From Galbitalea sp036271875 (GTDB lineage Bacteria > Actinomycetota > Actinomycetes > Actinomycetales > Microbacteriaceae), in assembly GCA_036271875.1 (NCBI GenBank), contig DATAZU010000020.1:62001-126000 (forward strand): a DNA stretch of 64,000 bases. Direction: 5' to 3'. The position numbers and the translations under genes are program-made. Numbering within the stretch: position 1 is the first letter of the stretch; each line of letters opens with the position of its first letter. This document shows, piece after piece, positions 56,330 through 64,000 of this stretch. A model generated the notes under the pieces. The model ran no database searches. It was not told the DNA's origin and worked only from the letters and a program-made list of their open reading frames with translations.

Positions 56330-58534
56330 ATGTTTGTGGAGTATGCAAAGGTGCAACAGGTGACGGATCGAATTTCGGCCGCGGGACTCAGCGTCGACGC
56401 CGGGTTGTTCGACTTTGTCGAGCGGGAGGTGCTCCCGGTTGCCGGTCTCGACGCCGCCGCCTTTTGGACCGGTTTCGCGGGCATCGTCGGCGAGTTCTCG
56501 CCGCGCATCCGCGGTGCACTCGCTCGGCGCGACAATCTACAACTGCGCCTCGACGAGTGGCACACCGCGAATCCCGGTCCGATTGCGGACGCTGGTGCGT
56601 ATCGAAGCTATCTCCGCGAAATCGGCTACCTCGAAAATGAACCGGCCGACTACCTGATCTCGACCAGCCGCGTCGACACCGAGATCGCGCAGCAAGCCGG
56701 CCCACAGCTCGTTGTCCCGCTGCTGAACGCGCGATTCGCGGCAAACGCTGCGAATGCGCGCTGGGGATCTCTCTATGACGCGCTATATGGAACCGACGCG
56801 ATCCCCACCGACGGCGCGCTTGCGCCCGGAGACGAATACAACGTCGCGCGCGGTGCGGTTGTCGTTGCCCGCGGTCGTGCCTTCCTCGACGCGCATTTCC
56901 CTCTGACAACAGGATCGCACGCGGACGCATCGAAGTACCTCGTGAACTCGGGAGTGCTCACTATCGAGCGAATCGATGGCTCGACCTCAACTCTCACCGC
57001 GTCCGAGCAGTTCGTCGGCTTTGCGGGCGACGCAGAATCGCCGACTGCCGTAGTACTGGTAAACCATGGACTCCACGTTGAGATCGCAATCGATCGGAAT
57101 CACCCGATCGGGTCCACGGATCCCGCGGGCGTGCGCGACCTGGTACTCGAGGCCGCGGTCACCACCATCATGGATCTCGAAGATTCGGTCTCCGCGGTCG
57201 ACGCCGAGGACAAGGTGCTCGGCTACCGCAACTGGCTCGCGCTCATGCAGGGAACGCTGTCGGCTCCCGTTACCAAAGCCGGAAAGACGTTCGTTCGGAC
57301 GATGAATGCGGACAGGCGTTACAGCGCCCCTGACGGTTCGGCCATGGTTCTGCACGGCCGATCGATGATGTTCATCCGGCACGTTGGCCACTTTATGTTC
57401 ACGGACGCGATCCTTGACGCGGAGGGCAACGAGGTCCCGGAAGGCGTGCTGGATGCCGTAGTCACCTCCCTTGCCGCGGCGGCGAATCTCCGCGGCGAGG
57501 CCGCGCTAGCGAATTCGCGTACCGGTTCCCTCTATATCGTCAAACCGAAAATGCACGGCCCGGCCGAGGTCGCGATCACGGTCGACCTGTTCGCCGCGGT
57601 CGAGCGACTCGCGGGCTTCGAGCCGCGCACCCTCAAGATCGGGATCATGGACGAAGAACGTCGAACGACGCTCAACCTGAAGGCCGCGATCTTCGAGGCT
57701 CGTGATCGGGTGGTATTCATCAACACCGGATTCCTGGACCGCACCGGCGACGAGATCCACACCTCGCGACTTGCCGGTCCATTCGTGCGCAAGGCCGATC
57801 TGAAGATCCAGAGCTACATCGGTGCATACGAAGAACAGAACGTCGACGTTGGACTCCGAGTCGGCTTCAGCGGCGTCGCCCAGATCGGCAAAGGGATGTG
57901 GGCCATGCCGGAAAAGATGGCCGCCATGCTCGAGCAGAAATCTGCGCAGTTGAAGGCGGGCGCAACGACGGCGTGGGTGCCATCACCGACCGCCGCGACA
58001 CTCCATGCGCTCCAGTATCACGACATCGACGTATTCGCGGTTCAGAACGTACTTCGCTCTCGCGCGCCGCGCGGTATCGATCCCATCCTCGAGGTCCCGG
58101 TCGTCGCGAACCCGGCGTGGACGAACGACGAGCGTCGTGACGAGCTCGACGGCAACGTTCAGTCGATCCTTGGCTACGTGGTGCGCTGGGTCGAGCAGGG
58201 AATCGGATGTTCAACCGTTCCCGACCTCGGCGACGTCGGCCTCATGGAGGACCGTGCGACGCTGCGAATCTCGAGCCAGCTGCTCGGCAACTGGCTCGCG
58301 CACGGCATCCTCAGCGCAGCGGAAGTCGAGGACAGCCTGGTTCGGGTGAGCTCGATCGTCGATCGACAGAACGCGGGCGATTCGCTGTATACGGCGCTGC
58401 GATTGAACGGCAAGGACTCGCTCGCCCTGCGTGCCGCCCGCGATCTGATCCTGCTGGCATCGCAACAGCCGAACGGGTATACGGAGCCGATCCTGCATCG
58501 GTATCGGCGCCAACAGAAGGCGGCGACACGGTGA
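56330..58534 (+). CDS. glcB: Malate synthase G
   Basis: Condenses glyoxylate and acetyl-CoA to malate. 734 residues, right for the G isoform. Family marks: VTTIMDLEDSVSAVDAEDKV, ANLRGEAALANSRTGSLYIV, KPKMHGPAEVAI, IGIMDEERRTTLNLKAAIFE and DELDGNVQSILGYVVRWVEQ, which carries the catalytic Asp, and GCSTVPDLGDVGLMEDRATL. The stop overlaps the aldolase start (TGATG), so it is the first gene of a four-gene operon. Having it here, away from isocitrate lyase, suggests it serves glyoxylate made by the downstream aldolase. Confidence 0.95.
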   Translation: MFVEYAKVQQVTDRISAAGLSVDAGLFDFVEREVLPVAGLDAAAFWTGFAGIVGEFSPRIRGALARRDNLQLRLDEWHTANPGPIADAGAYRSYLREIGYLENEPADYLISTSRVDTEIAQQAGPQLVVPLLNARFAANAANARWGSLYDALYGTDAIPTDGALAPGDEYNVARGAVVVARGRAFLDAHFPLTTGSHADASKYLVNSGVLTIERIDGSTSTLTASEQFVGFAGDAESPTAVVLVNHGLHVEIAIDRNHPIGSTDPAGVRDLVLEAAVTTIMDLEDSVSAVDAEDKVLGYRNWLALMQGTLSAPVTKAGKTFVRTMNADRRYSAPDGSAMVLHGRSMMFIRHVGHFMFTDAILDAEGNEVPEGVLDAVVTSLAAAANLRGEAALANSRTGSLYIVKPKMHGPAEVAITVDLFAAVERLAGFEPRTLKIGIMDEERRTTLNLKAAIFEARDRVVFINTGFLDRTGDEIHTSRLAGPFVRKADLKIQSYIGAYEEQNVDVGLRVGFSGVAQIGKGMWAMPEKMAAMLEQKSAQLKAGATTAWVPSPTAATLHALQYHDIDVFAVQNVLRSRAPRGIDPILEVPVVANPAWTNDERRDELDGNVQSILGYVVRWVEQGIGCSTVPDLGDVGLMEDRATLRISSQLLGNWLAHGILSAAEVEDSLVRVSSIVDRQNAGDSLYTALRLNGKDSLALRAARDLILLASQQPNGYTEPILHRYRRQQKAATR

Positions 58535-59373
58535 TGAGTGCGTCGAACTCGGCCTCCACGGACACCAACCCCATGCTCGACGGACTGCGTCGAGGTGAGC
58601 CACAATTTATGCTCGGCATCAGATCGAGCCGAACGAGCGACATCGTGCGGATTGCGGCATCCACCGGCCACACGGCGATCATGGTCGATCTCGAGCACTC
58701 CGCCATGTCAATCGACGAGGCGACCGCGATGTGCGCGACCGCTGGTGCTCTCGGGCTCACGGCGCTCGCGCGGGTTCCCGAGTTCGAGTACGGCGTCATA
58801 GGACGGCTCCTCGACGGCGGTGCCGACGGCATCGTGGTTGCCCGCGTGGAGAGTGCAGACCAGATCCAGCGCATCTCGGAGGCAGTACGGTTTCCCCCGC
58901 TCGGTCATCGCTCCCAACTCGCTATGGTGCCGCAGCTCGGGATGAAGCCGACGCCGGCAAACGTCCTTAATCGAGCGCTGGATGCGCGCGCCATCCTCAA
59001 GATCCTGATCGAGTCGCCGCTCGGCGTCGAGAACGCCGAGGCGATCGCCGCGGTTCCGGGTGTCGACATCGTCGGCATCGGAGCGAACGACCTCACGGCA
59101 GAACTCGGCATCCCGGGACAGTACGACTCGCCGATTTTTCGCGAGGCGGTCGAGGCGGTCGCTGCCGCGGCAAAGAAGGCGAACAAACCACTGATGCTGG
59201 GCGGAGTCGGAGACCTGAGCATCGTGAAGTCGATGCTTCCACTCGGTGTCGCTCCTTTCTATCTGACCGGCATGGACTCCGATCTGTTGTTCGTCGAGGC
59301 GGCCTCACGGATCACCCGGTTCTCGGATTGGCACAAGACGGTATACGAGGGGACAAACAGTCATGGATCTTGA
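58534..59373 (+). CDS. HpcH/HpaI-family class II aldolase
   Basis: 279 residues. Catalytic and metal residues at the expected places: His55 in MVDLEHSAM, Arg80 in ALARVPE, Glu160 in ILIESPLGVENAEAI and Asp186 in GIGANDLTAELG. This Mg2+/Mn2+ aldolase family cleaves 4-hydroxy-2-oxo acids to pyruvate or glyoxylate plus an aldehyde. Its stop overlaps the next start by 11 bp. Next to malate synthase, glyoxylate release is the attractive reading. A true HpaI role for the hpa operon 40 kb away is possible but less likely. Confidence 0.88.
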   Translation: MSASNSASTDTNPMLDGLRRGEPQFMLGIRSSRTSDIVRIAASTGHTAIMVDLEHSAMSIDEATAMCATAGALGLTALARVPEFEYGVIGRLLDGGADGIVVARVESADQIQRISEAVRFPPLGHRSQLAMVPQLGMKPTPANVLNRALDARAILKILIESPLGVENAEAIAAVPGVDIVGIGANDLTAELGIPGQYDSPIFREAVEAVAAAAKKANKPLMLGGVGDLSIVKSMLPLGVAPFYLTGMDSDLLFVEAASRITRFSDWHKTVYEGTNSHGS

Positions 59374-60238
59374 TTTCGCGACGACGCTGCCGATGCGGGA
59401 AGCGACAACCAACACGCCGCCAATTTTTGCCGTGCCCGCCGGCGCGTGCGATACGCACTTTCACGTGTTCGAGCCTGGCTACGAACACGTTCCGAACCCC
59501 CAGTACACCTTTCCGGAGGCGACGCTCGCGCAGTATGTCGCGATGGCCGACTTCCTTGGCATCGACCGCAGTGTCATCGTGCAGCCGACCTACTACGGCG
59601 AAGACAACAGCCTTGCGCTGTGGGTTCTCGACTCGCTCGGGGATCGCGCCCGCGGTGTGGTGCGTGTGCACGAGGATGCCAGCCCCGCCCTGCTCGACTC
59701 CTATCAGGAGCGGGGCGTGCGGGCGATCCGTCTGGATCTGTTCGAGCGAAAGGACTGGCCGGTCGAGGACCTCGAGGGCTATGTCGGCGCCATGGCCGCT
59801 CGGGCCGCCGAGCGCGACTGGCACATCCAGTTCTATTCGCCGGGTTCGGTCGTTCGTGACCTGTTGCCGTTCCTGTCCAGGCACAGCGGTCGGTTCGTGA
59901 TCGATCACATGGGCTACATGAAGAAGTCCGACGGTCTCGGTGATGCCGACTTCCGTGGACTCGTCGATGCGCTGGGCAATGGCAATGTCTGGGTGAAGTT
60001 GACCGGCCCCTATCGGCTGGCCGGAGACGAACCGCTCTCATCAGTCGAGCCCATTGGGCGTGCACTAGTCGAAGCGCGGGCCGATCGCCTGCTGTGGGGT
60101 ACCGACTGGCCACACCTGCCCAATGGGCAACGCGATACCGGGGAGCTACTGAACCTGCTGGCGGCATGGGTTCCCAATGAGGCGGATCGACGGCAGATTC
60201 TGGTTGACTCGCCGACCACCCTTTTCTTCGCAACCTGA
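59363..60238 (+). CDS. Amidohydrolase, 2-pyrone-4,6-dicarboxylate hydrolase (LigI)-like lactonase
   Basis: 291 residues, TIM-barrel amidohydrolase. HxH motif ACDTHFHVFEPGYEHVPNPQ (His32, His34), then SVIVQPTYYGEDNSLALWVL, FVIDHMGYMKKSDGLGDADF and the family signature RLLWGTDWPHLPNG with its catalytic Asp. LigI-type enzymes open lactones of 2-oxo- or dicarboxylic acids without needing a metal. It probably supplies the open-chain acid to the aldolase. Overlaps the aldolase gene, so it is in the same operon. Confidence 0.87.
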   Translation: MDLDFATTLPMREATTNTPPIFAVPAGACDTHFHVFEPGYEHVPNPQYTFPEATLAQYVAMADFLGIDRSVIVQPTYYGEDNSLALWVLDSLGDRARGVVRVHEDASPALLDSYQERGVRAIRLDLFERKDWPVEDLEGYVGAMAARAAERDWHIQFYSPGSVVRDLLPFLSRHSGRFVIDHMGYMKKSDGLGDADFRGLVDALGNGNVWVKLTGPYRLAGDEPLSSVEPIGRALVEARADRLLWGTDWPHLPNGQRDTGELLNLLAAWVPNEADRRQILVDSPTTLFFAT

Positions 60239-60343
60239 GCGATGGTCGTTCAAGGGACGCAGCTAATGCCTGAGATATACTTGAACGTCTTTCGAGAGAA
60301 GAAGTAAGCCACCGATTTCAACCAATTGGGGAGCAGGGCGAAG

Positions 60344-61033
60344 ATGTCGATTCTGCCGATGTCCGCGATGTCGCCGGTAAGTCAGAGGCCGCAGTCGCTG
60401 ACCGATCAGATTCACGAGCGAATGCGTGAGGAGATTCTCAACGCCACCTGGCGTCCCGGCGACATCGTTATCGAACCAGAACTCGCTGTACGCTACGGAG
60501 TCTCCAAGACTCCCGTCCGGGAGGCACTTCGCCTGCTGTCGCAGGAGGGCTGGATCGTTACCATGCCGCGCAAGGGATACCTTGTGCGCCCACTTCGACT
60601 CAACGATGTGCGCGAGGTGTTCGAGCTTCGACTGTTTCTGGAGCCCTGCCTTCTGGCTAAGGCCGCACGTGAGGCGAGCCCCGCGTCGATCGACGACCTG
60701 AAGAGGCTCGTTCAGGCTGAGCAGCAGGTTGGCCACACCGACGACTCACCGACCTCCGCCGGGCGTGAGTTTCACCTGTCCGCAGTTCGACTGGGTGGCA
60801 ACGATCGGGCCGTTGCGGTTGTCGCTGGCCTTCTGAACGAGATCCGGAGACTGCATCACCTGCTCCCCGGAGAAGAGGCGCACGGCTCCGCCGCCGAGGT
60901 CGTGGGGGACCATCTTGCTATCGTCGATGCGATGTCGAACCGGGACGCCGACGCTGTGTACGAGCTGAGTCGGGATCACATCGAATCGTCGGAAACCCGG
61001 TTGACGAACGCGTTCCGTCTGGGCGGTGGCTAA
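60344..61033 (+). CDS. GntR-family regulator, FCD subgroup
   Basis: 229 residues from ATG 60344 (AGGGCGAAG upstream). HTH: IHERMREEILNATWRPGDIV, IEPELAVRYGVSKTPVREAL, RLLSQEGWIVTMPRKGYLVR. FCD domain with GREFHLSAVRLGGNDRAVAV and EVVGDHLAIVDAMSNRDADA. It ends the malate synthase - aldolase - lactonase operon after a 105-bp gap, and probably controls it through CTATAC-N5-GTATAG at 56295-56311. Confidence 0.88.
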   Translation: MSILPMSAMSPVSQRPQSLTDQIHERMREEILNATWRPGDIVIEPELAVRYGVSKTPVREALRLLSQEGWIVTMPRKGYLVRPLRLNDVREVFELRLFLEPCLLAKAAREASPASIDDLKRLVQAEQQVGHTDDSPTSAGREFHLSAVRLGGNDRAVAVVAGLLNEIRRLHHLLPGEEAHGSAAEVVGDHLAIVDAMSNRDADAVYELSRDHIESSETRLTNAFRLGGG

Positions 61034-61165
61034 AGAAGGCGGGAGCGCGACGGACCCGCACTTCGAATCCGCAGCACCGGGGATCTAGTCGACGGGCGAG
61101 GATTCACCGCCCATCAGCTTCCCAAACGCGTCGCGACCAGGGATCTGGCCCCGGTTTGCGCTCGG

Positions 61166-62287
61166 CTAAGGTGTGGTACCAGCTTTAGTGGGTTCGGGCT
61201 CTCCCTGCGTTACGGTCGCGGAGATTTGCTCCCGCCGCGCCTTGGCGGCCCGTGATCGCGCGCCCCAGGCGGAGACGGCAACGGCGGCAATAAGGGTTGC
61301 GCCGTTGAACACCGGCTGAATCCACGGTTGAACCCCGAGCTGAACGAGGCCAGAGACTGTCACCGCAAGGAAGAGAACAGCGACAACTGTGCCGGGCACG
61401 TTGAATCGGCCAGGGAAGATCACGGTCGAACCGAGGAACGTTGCGGCAAAAATCGGCAACAGCAGATCCGCATTGCCCTGCACCTGGGCGCTGCCGATCT
61501 GGGATCCGAGGATCACGCCGGCGATCCCTGCCAGGGTGCCACCAACCGTGAACGCAACCACCCGGTACGAGTCGACCGGGATGCCCGTCAGACCGGCCGC
61601 TTTGGGGTTGCCACCCACCGCGAGCATCTTGCGGCCGAGTGTCATGTGGTTGAGCACAAAGTGCACGATCACTGCCACGACAATCGCGTAGACAATGGCC
61701 AGCGGAATCCCGAATGGCGCGGTTTGTGCGATGGCGGTGAGACCAGGTGGGGGCGTAACGATGTCGTTACCGCCCATGTAGAGCTGCATGAGGCCCTCAA
61801 GCAACGTCGCCATTCCTAGCGTCGCCACGAACGCCGGCACCTTGAATCGAGTGACGATAATCCCGTTCGCAAACCCGATGGCGCTCGAGGCAACAACGGC
61901 GAGCACCACGGACTCCCAGAGGGGCAGGTGCTGGAGAACGCCGAGGCCCACGACGAGCGAGTTCGCAACGGACATGTTTGCTGCGATTGAGAGGTCGATT
62001 TCGCCCAGCGTCAGCGTGAGGAGAACGCCAAGAGCAGCGATCACGATGTAGGACTGCAGGTTGAGGATCCCGACAATGTTGACGAATGTCGGGAACGACG
62101 TTGGGCGCAATATCGAGAAGACCACGACGAGAACGACGAGGAATACGGCGAGGCCATACCTGGAGACCGCACTGGAACCTCCGGACTTAGCGGTGCTCAC
62201 CGGTCGGTCCTTCCGATTCGGCGCGACCGGAGTCTTTGTCGCCGGCGCCTTCGACTTGTGGGGTTTGGTTCGGACTGGTGTGCTCAT
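61166..62287 (-). CDS. ABC transporter permease, RbsC-like (CUT2)
   Basis: 373 residues. A 35-residue basic soluble N-terminus precedes about ten helices. Landmarks: IAALGVLLTLTLGEIDLSIA, AIGFANGIIVTRFKVPAFVA, MTLGRKMLAVGGNPKAAGLT (coupling loop) and FAATFLGSTVIFPGRFNVPG. The C-terminal tail is basic (SRAAKARREQ). ATG 62287 overlaps the ATPase stop by 4 bp. With the ATPase and the binding protein it forms a complete ribose/xylose-type importer, in the order binding protein - ATPase - permease. Confidence 0.92.
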   Translation of the reverse strand: MSTPVRTKPHKSKAPATKTPVAPNRKDRPVSTAKSGGSSAVSRYGLAVFLVVLVVVFSILRPTSFPTFVNIVGILNLQSYIVIAALGVLLTLTLGEIDLSIAANMSVANSLVVGLGVLQHLPLWESVVLAVVASSAIGFANGIIVTRFKVPAFVATLGMATLLEGLMQLYMGGNDIVTPPPGLTAIAQTAPFGIPLAIVYAIVVAVIVHFVLNHMTLGRKMLAVGGNPKAAGLTGIPVDSYRVVAFTVGGTLAGIAGVILGSQIGSAQVQGNADLLLPIFAATFLGSTVIFPGRFNVPGTVVAVLFLAVTVSGLVQLGVQPWIQPVFNGATLIAAVAVSAWGARSRAAKARREQISATVTQGEPEPTKAGTTP

Positions 62288-63828
62288 TTTTGACCTCGAA
62301 ATGCTGCTTCAGTGACGTTGGAAATATTGAGGGAGTCTTCGGTGAATTCAGCCACGACGGCCCCGAACCGCATCACGATAGCGCGGTCGCAGAGGCGCGA
62401 AGCCTCCTCAAAATCGGAGGTGACCACGAGGGCGGCGAGGCCCTCCCTTTCGCATCGCTCACGCAGTATCCGATAGATCTCGAACTTCGCGCCGATGTCG
62501 ACGGCTCCCGTTGGCTCGTTCAGGATGATCAGGTTCGTCGCCTGCTCAACGCAGCGTGCGAGCAGCACCTTCTGCTGGTTGCCGCCGCTGTAGGTCGATA
62601 CCTCGCGCGCGGGGTCGGGCGGTCGTACATCGAACTGACGGAGAATTCGAGCAGAATTCGCGCGCTCCGACTGCAGCTTCATCCAGCTGAACACCCGTCC
62701 CGCCGGGTTGAGGTTGAGGTTTTCCGACGCACTGAGCTCCATCGCAAGGCCGCTCTCTCGGCGATCGCTGGGAAGGTAGGAAATGCCGGCCTCAATGGCC
62801 TCCCGTGGCCCCCGGGGGGAATACGGAGAATCGTTTACCGTCATGCTTCCGTCAAAGCGTGTTCCGAGTCCGTAGAGCACGTCCGCAACGGCTCGATGGC
62901 CGGAGTCGGCAAGCCCGGTGAGGGCGACTATCTCGCCGGGTTGAATGCTCCAGGTGAGCGGGCCAAAACCGAGACCTGTTAGCCCATCAAGCGTGATCAC
63001 CGGCTTCGCGTCTGTGGACGCGTGACGCGTCGCGACCCGATCGGGCGCCTCGCGGGTTCCGCCGATGATGAGTTCGATCAGGTCGCGCTCATCGAGCTTG
63101 TCAGAGTCCGCGGTCGCGACATTGGCTCCGTCCCGCATCACCGTTACGCGGTCGCAGTGAGCGAGCACCTCCTCGATGCGGTGGGTAATCAGCACACAGG
63201 CAACGCCGTCATCGCGAAGTCGCTCCAGTGCGAGGAAGAGGGAACGCACCTCGTCGCCGTGCAACTTTGCCGTCGGCTCGTCCAGAACAATTAGGCGGGC
63301 GTTCTGACTCAGTGCTCGAGCAATTGCGACGGCGGCCTGCTCGGCGATTGGCAGAGAACCGACGATACGGTCTACGTCCACGTCAATTGCGATTCGACTC
63401 ATCACGTCCTCGGCCTGTCGCCGAGTAGCTGCGCGATCGATCAAACCGAACCGTCGCGGATACCCGGCGGCGAGGGCAATGTTGTCTGCGACCGATAACT
63501 GAGCGATCAGAGCCAGATCCTGGTGGATGAACGCAACTCCGAGCTCGGTCCGCAGCGCGGGGCCGTGACCGAGTACGGAGCGGCCAAATACCTCTATTTC
63601 GCCGGCGTCGGCAGGTTCGACGCCCGCGAGGATGCGCACGAGCGTCGACTTGCCTGCGCCGTTTTCGCCCAGGAGGGCATGTATCTCCCCCGCGCGAACG
63701 TGAAGCGTCGCACCGTCAAGAGCACGGGTAGCGCCGTAGTACTTGCGTAACCCACGGATCTCAAGTGCGGTCTCGCGATCTCCATCGGAGAAGGGATCGT
63801 GTGGCCGCGACGGTGCGACGCTCATCAT
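62284..63828 (-). CDS. ABC transporter ATP-binding protein, two-domain RbsA type
   Basis: 514 residues with two nucleotide-binding domains. Domain 1 has Walker A GENGAGKST, a degenerate signature (GSLPIAEQAAVAIARALSQN in place of LSGGQ) and Walker B RLIVLDEPTAKL. Domain 2 has a reduced Walker A (LTGLADSGHRAVADVL), signature YSGGNQQKVLLARCV and NLIILNEPTGAVDIGAKFE with Asn before Glu. This asymmetry is normal for RbsA/XylG proteins. TAATG overlap with the binding-protein stop. Confidence 0.92.
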   Translation of the reverse strand: MMSVAPSRPHDPFSDGDRETALEIRGLRKYYGATRALDGATLHVRAGEIHALLGENGAGKSTLVRILAGVEPADAGEIEVFGRSVLGHGPALRTELGVAFIHQDLALIAQLSVADNIALAAGYPRRFGLIDRAATRRQAEDVMSRIAIDVDVDRIVGSLPIAEQAAVAIARALSQNARLIVLDEPTAKLHGDEVRSLFLALERLRDDGVACVLITHRIEEVLAHCDRVTVMRDGANVATADSDKLDERDLIELIIGGTREAPDRVATRHASTDAKPVITLDGLTGLGFGPLTWSIQPGEIVALTGLADSGHRAVADVLYGLGTRFDGSMTVNDSPYSPRGPREAIEAGISYLPSDRRESGLAMELSASENLNLNPAGRVFSWMKLQSERANSARILRQFDVRPPDPAREVSTYSGGNQQKVLLARCVEQATNLIILNEPTGAVDIGAKFEIYRILRERCEREGLAALVVTSDFEEASRLCDRAIVMRFGAVVAEFTEDSLNISNVTEAAFRGQK

Positions 63829-64000
63829 TAGTTGATGCCGCTCAGGCTAATTCCCCACGCCTTGCCATAGAACTTGGCGTAGTCGAAGCGTGCCCCGATG
63901 TATGAATTGATCGATGCGGCGGTTGCCGACTTCGGCTGGTGTGCCGAGTCGACGAGTGCAAACCCGAAGCCCCACGAACCGGCGCCTGGAATCGGCTTGT
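63828..64000 (-). CDS. Sugar ABC transporter substrate-binding protein, C-terminal end only
   Basis: Minus-strand frame open from the window edge to TAA 63828-63830; the last 57 codons read KPIPGAGSWGFGFALVDSAH ... INSYIGARFDYAKFYGKAWG. The closing helix/strand pattern plus the position directly before rbsA-type and rbsC-type genes identify it as the extracellular binding protein of this importer. The signal peptide and most of the protein lie outside. Confidence 0.7.
   Translation of the reverse strand, partial: KPIPGAGSWGFGFALVDSAHQPKSATAASINSYIGARFDYAKFYGKAWGISLSGIN

Noticed and set aside
58534..59373. Assigning the aldolase as hpaI of the homoprotocatechuate pathway
   Set aside because: It is about 40 kb from the hpa operon and translationally coupled to malate synthase and a lactonase; the family alone does not decide.
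61034..61165. Possible terminator pair ACCGGGG...CCCCGGT in the gap after the last GntR gene
   Set aside because: Arms are far apart and interrupted; no convincing stem could be drawn by eye.

Overview
The window reads as high-GC Actinobacteria, most likely a member of the Microbacteriaceae. The arguments are strong GC bias, frequent GTG starts, many 4-bp stop/start overlaps (ATGA, GTGA), a 110-residue protein of the small DUF7882 type known mainly from that family, and a DUF222/HNH gene. No rRNA, tRNA, CRISPR array, transposase or prophage gene was seen. Nearly the whole window is accessory catabolism: oxygenases, dehydrogenases, hydrolases, sugar-type ABC systems and about a dozen one-component regulators.

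Region by region. 1-6.0 kb: a MarR - cysteine-hydrolase-family - DHA2 exporter - TetX-like monooxygenase run, two fused gene remnants, an ArsR/SRPBCC pair and an odd SDR. 6.1-7.0 kb: two small conserved genes. 7.2-12.9 kb: a sugar operon (two sugar-phosphate isomerase-type TIM barrels, two Gfo/Idh/MocA oxidoreductases) divergent from a ROK regulator. 12.9-14.8 kb: a damaged GNAT gene and a DUF222/HNH gene with a perfect hairpin inside its reading frame. 14.8-20.6 kb: a homoprotocatechuate (4-hydroxyphenylacetate) meta-cleavage operon, hpaD, hpaE, a DapA-type lyase, a GntR regulator and an FAH-RraA fusion, divergent from an aromatic-ring monooxygenase. 22.6-27.1 kb: an operon of old yellow enzyme, SnoaL-like protein, bicupin, and an ABC ATPase and permease without a binding protein. 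27.5-29.1 kb: a bacterial-luciferase-like oxidoreductase plus DoxX.

29.1-38.5 kb: a LacI regulator with three matching operators, a dehydrogenase - M24 - aldehyde dehydrogenase operon, and three paralogous sugar-binding lipoproteins interleaved with two paralogous MarR genes (a tandem duplication). 38.7-45.0 kb: a BBE-type oxidase, an E1 (alpha-beta fused)/E2 2-oxoacid dehydrogenase, a VOC protein and a GntR with an operator array. 45.1-56.1 kb: two paralogous TetR regulators around an MFS - esterase - EPTP beta-propeller - unknown - BBE oxidase operon, plus a second lipase and a second MFS gene. Three sites of the form GGAA-N6-TTCC suggest one regulon. 56.3-61.0 kb: malate synthase G - HpcH/HpaI aldolase - PDC-hydrolase-like lactonase - GntR, which together look like a route from a lactone through glyoxylate to malate. 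61.2-64 kb: a complete RbsABC-type sugar importer, whose binding protein is cut by the window edge.

The best candidate for an undescribed system is the TetR-linked five-gene operon at 45.9-51.9 kb with a seven-bladed EPTP propeller. Second is the duplicated binding-protein/MarR module, which has no transporter of its own. All functions below come from reading motifs by eye; no database search was run.
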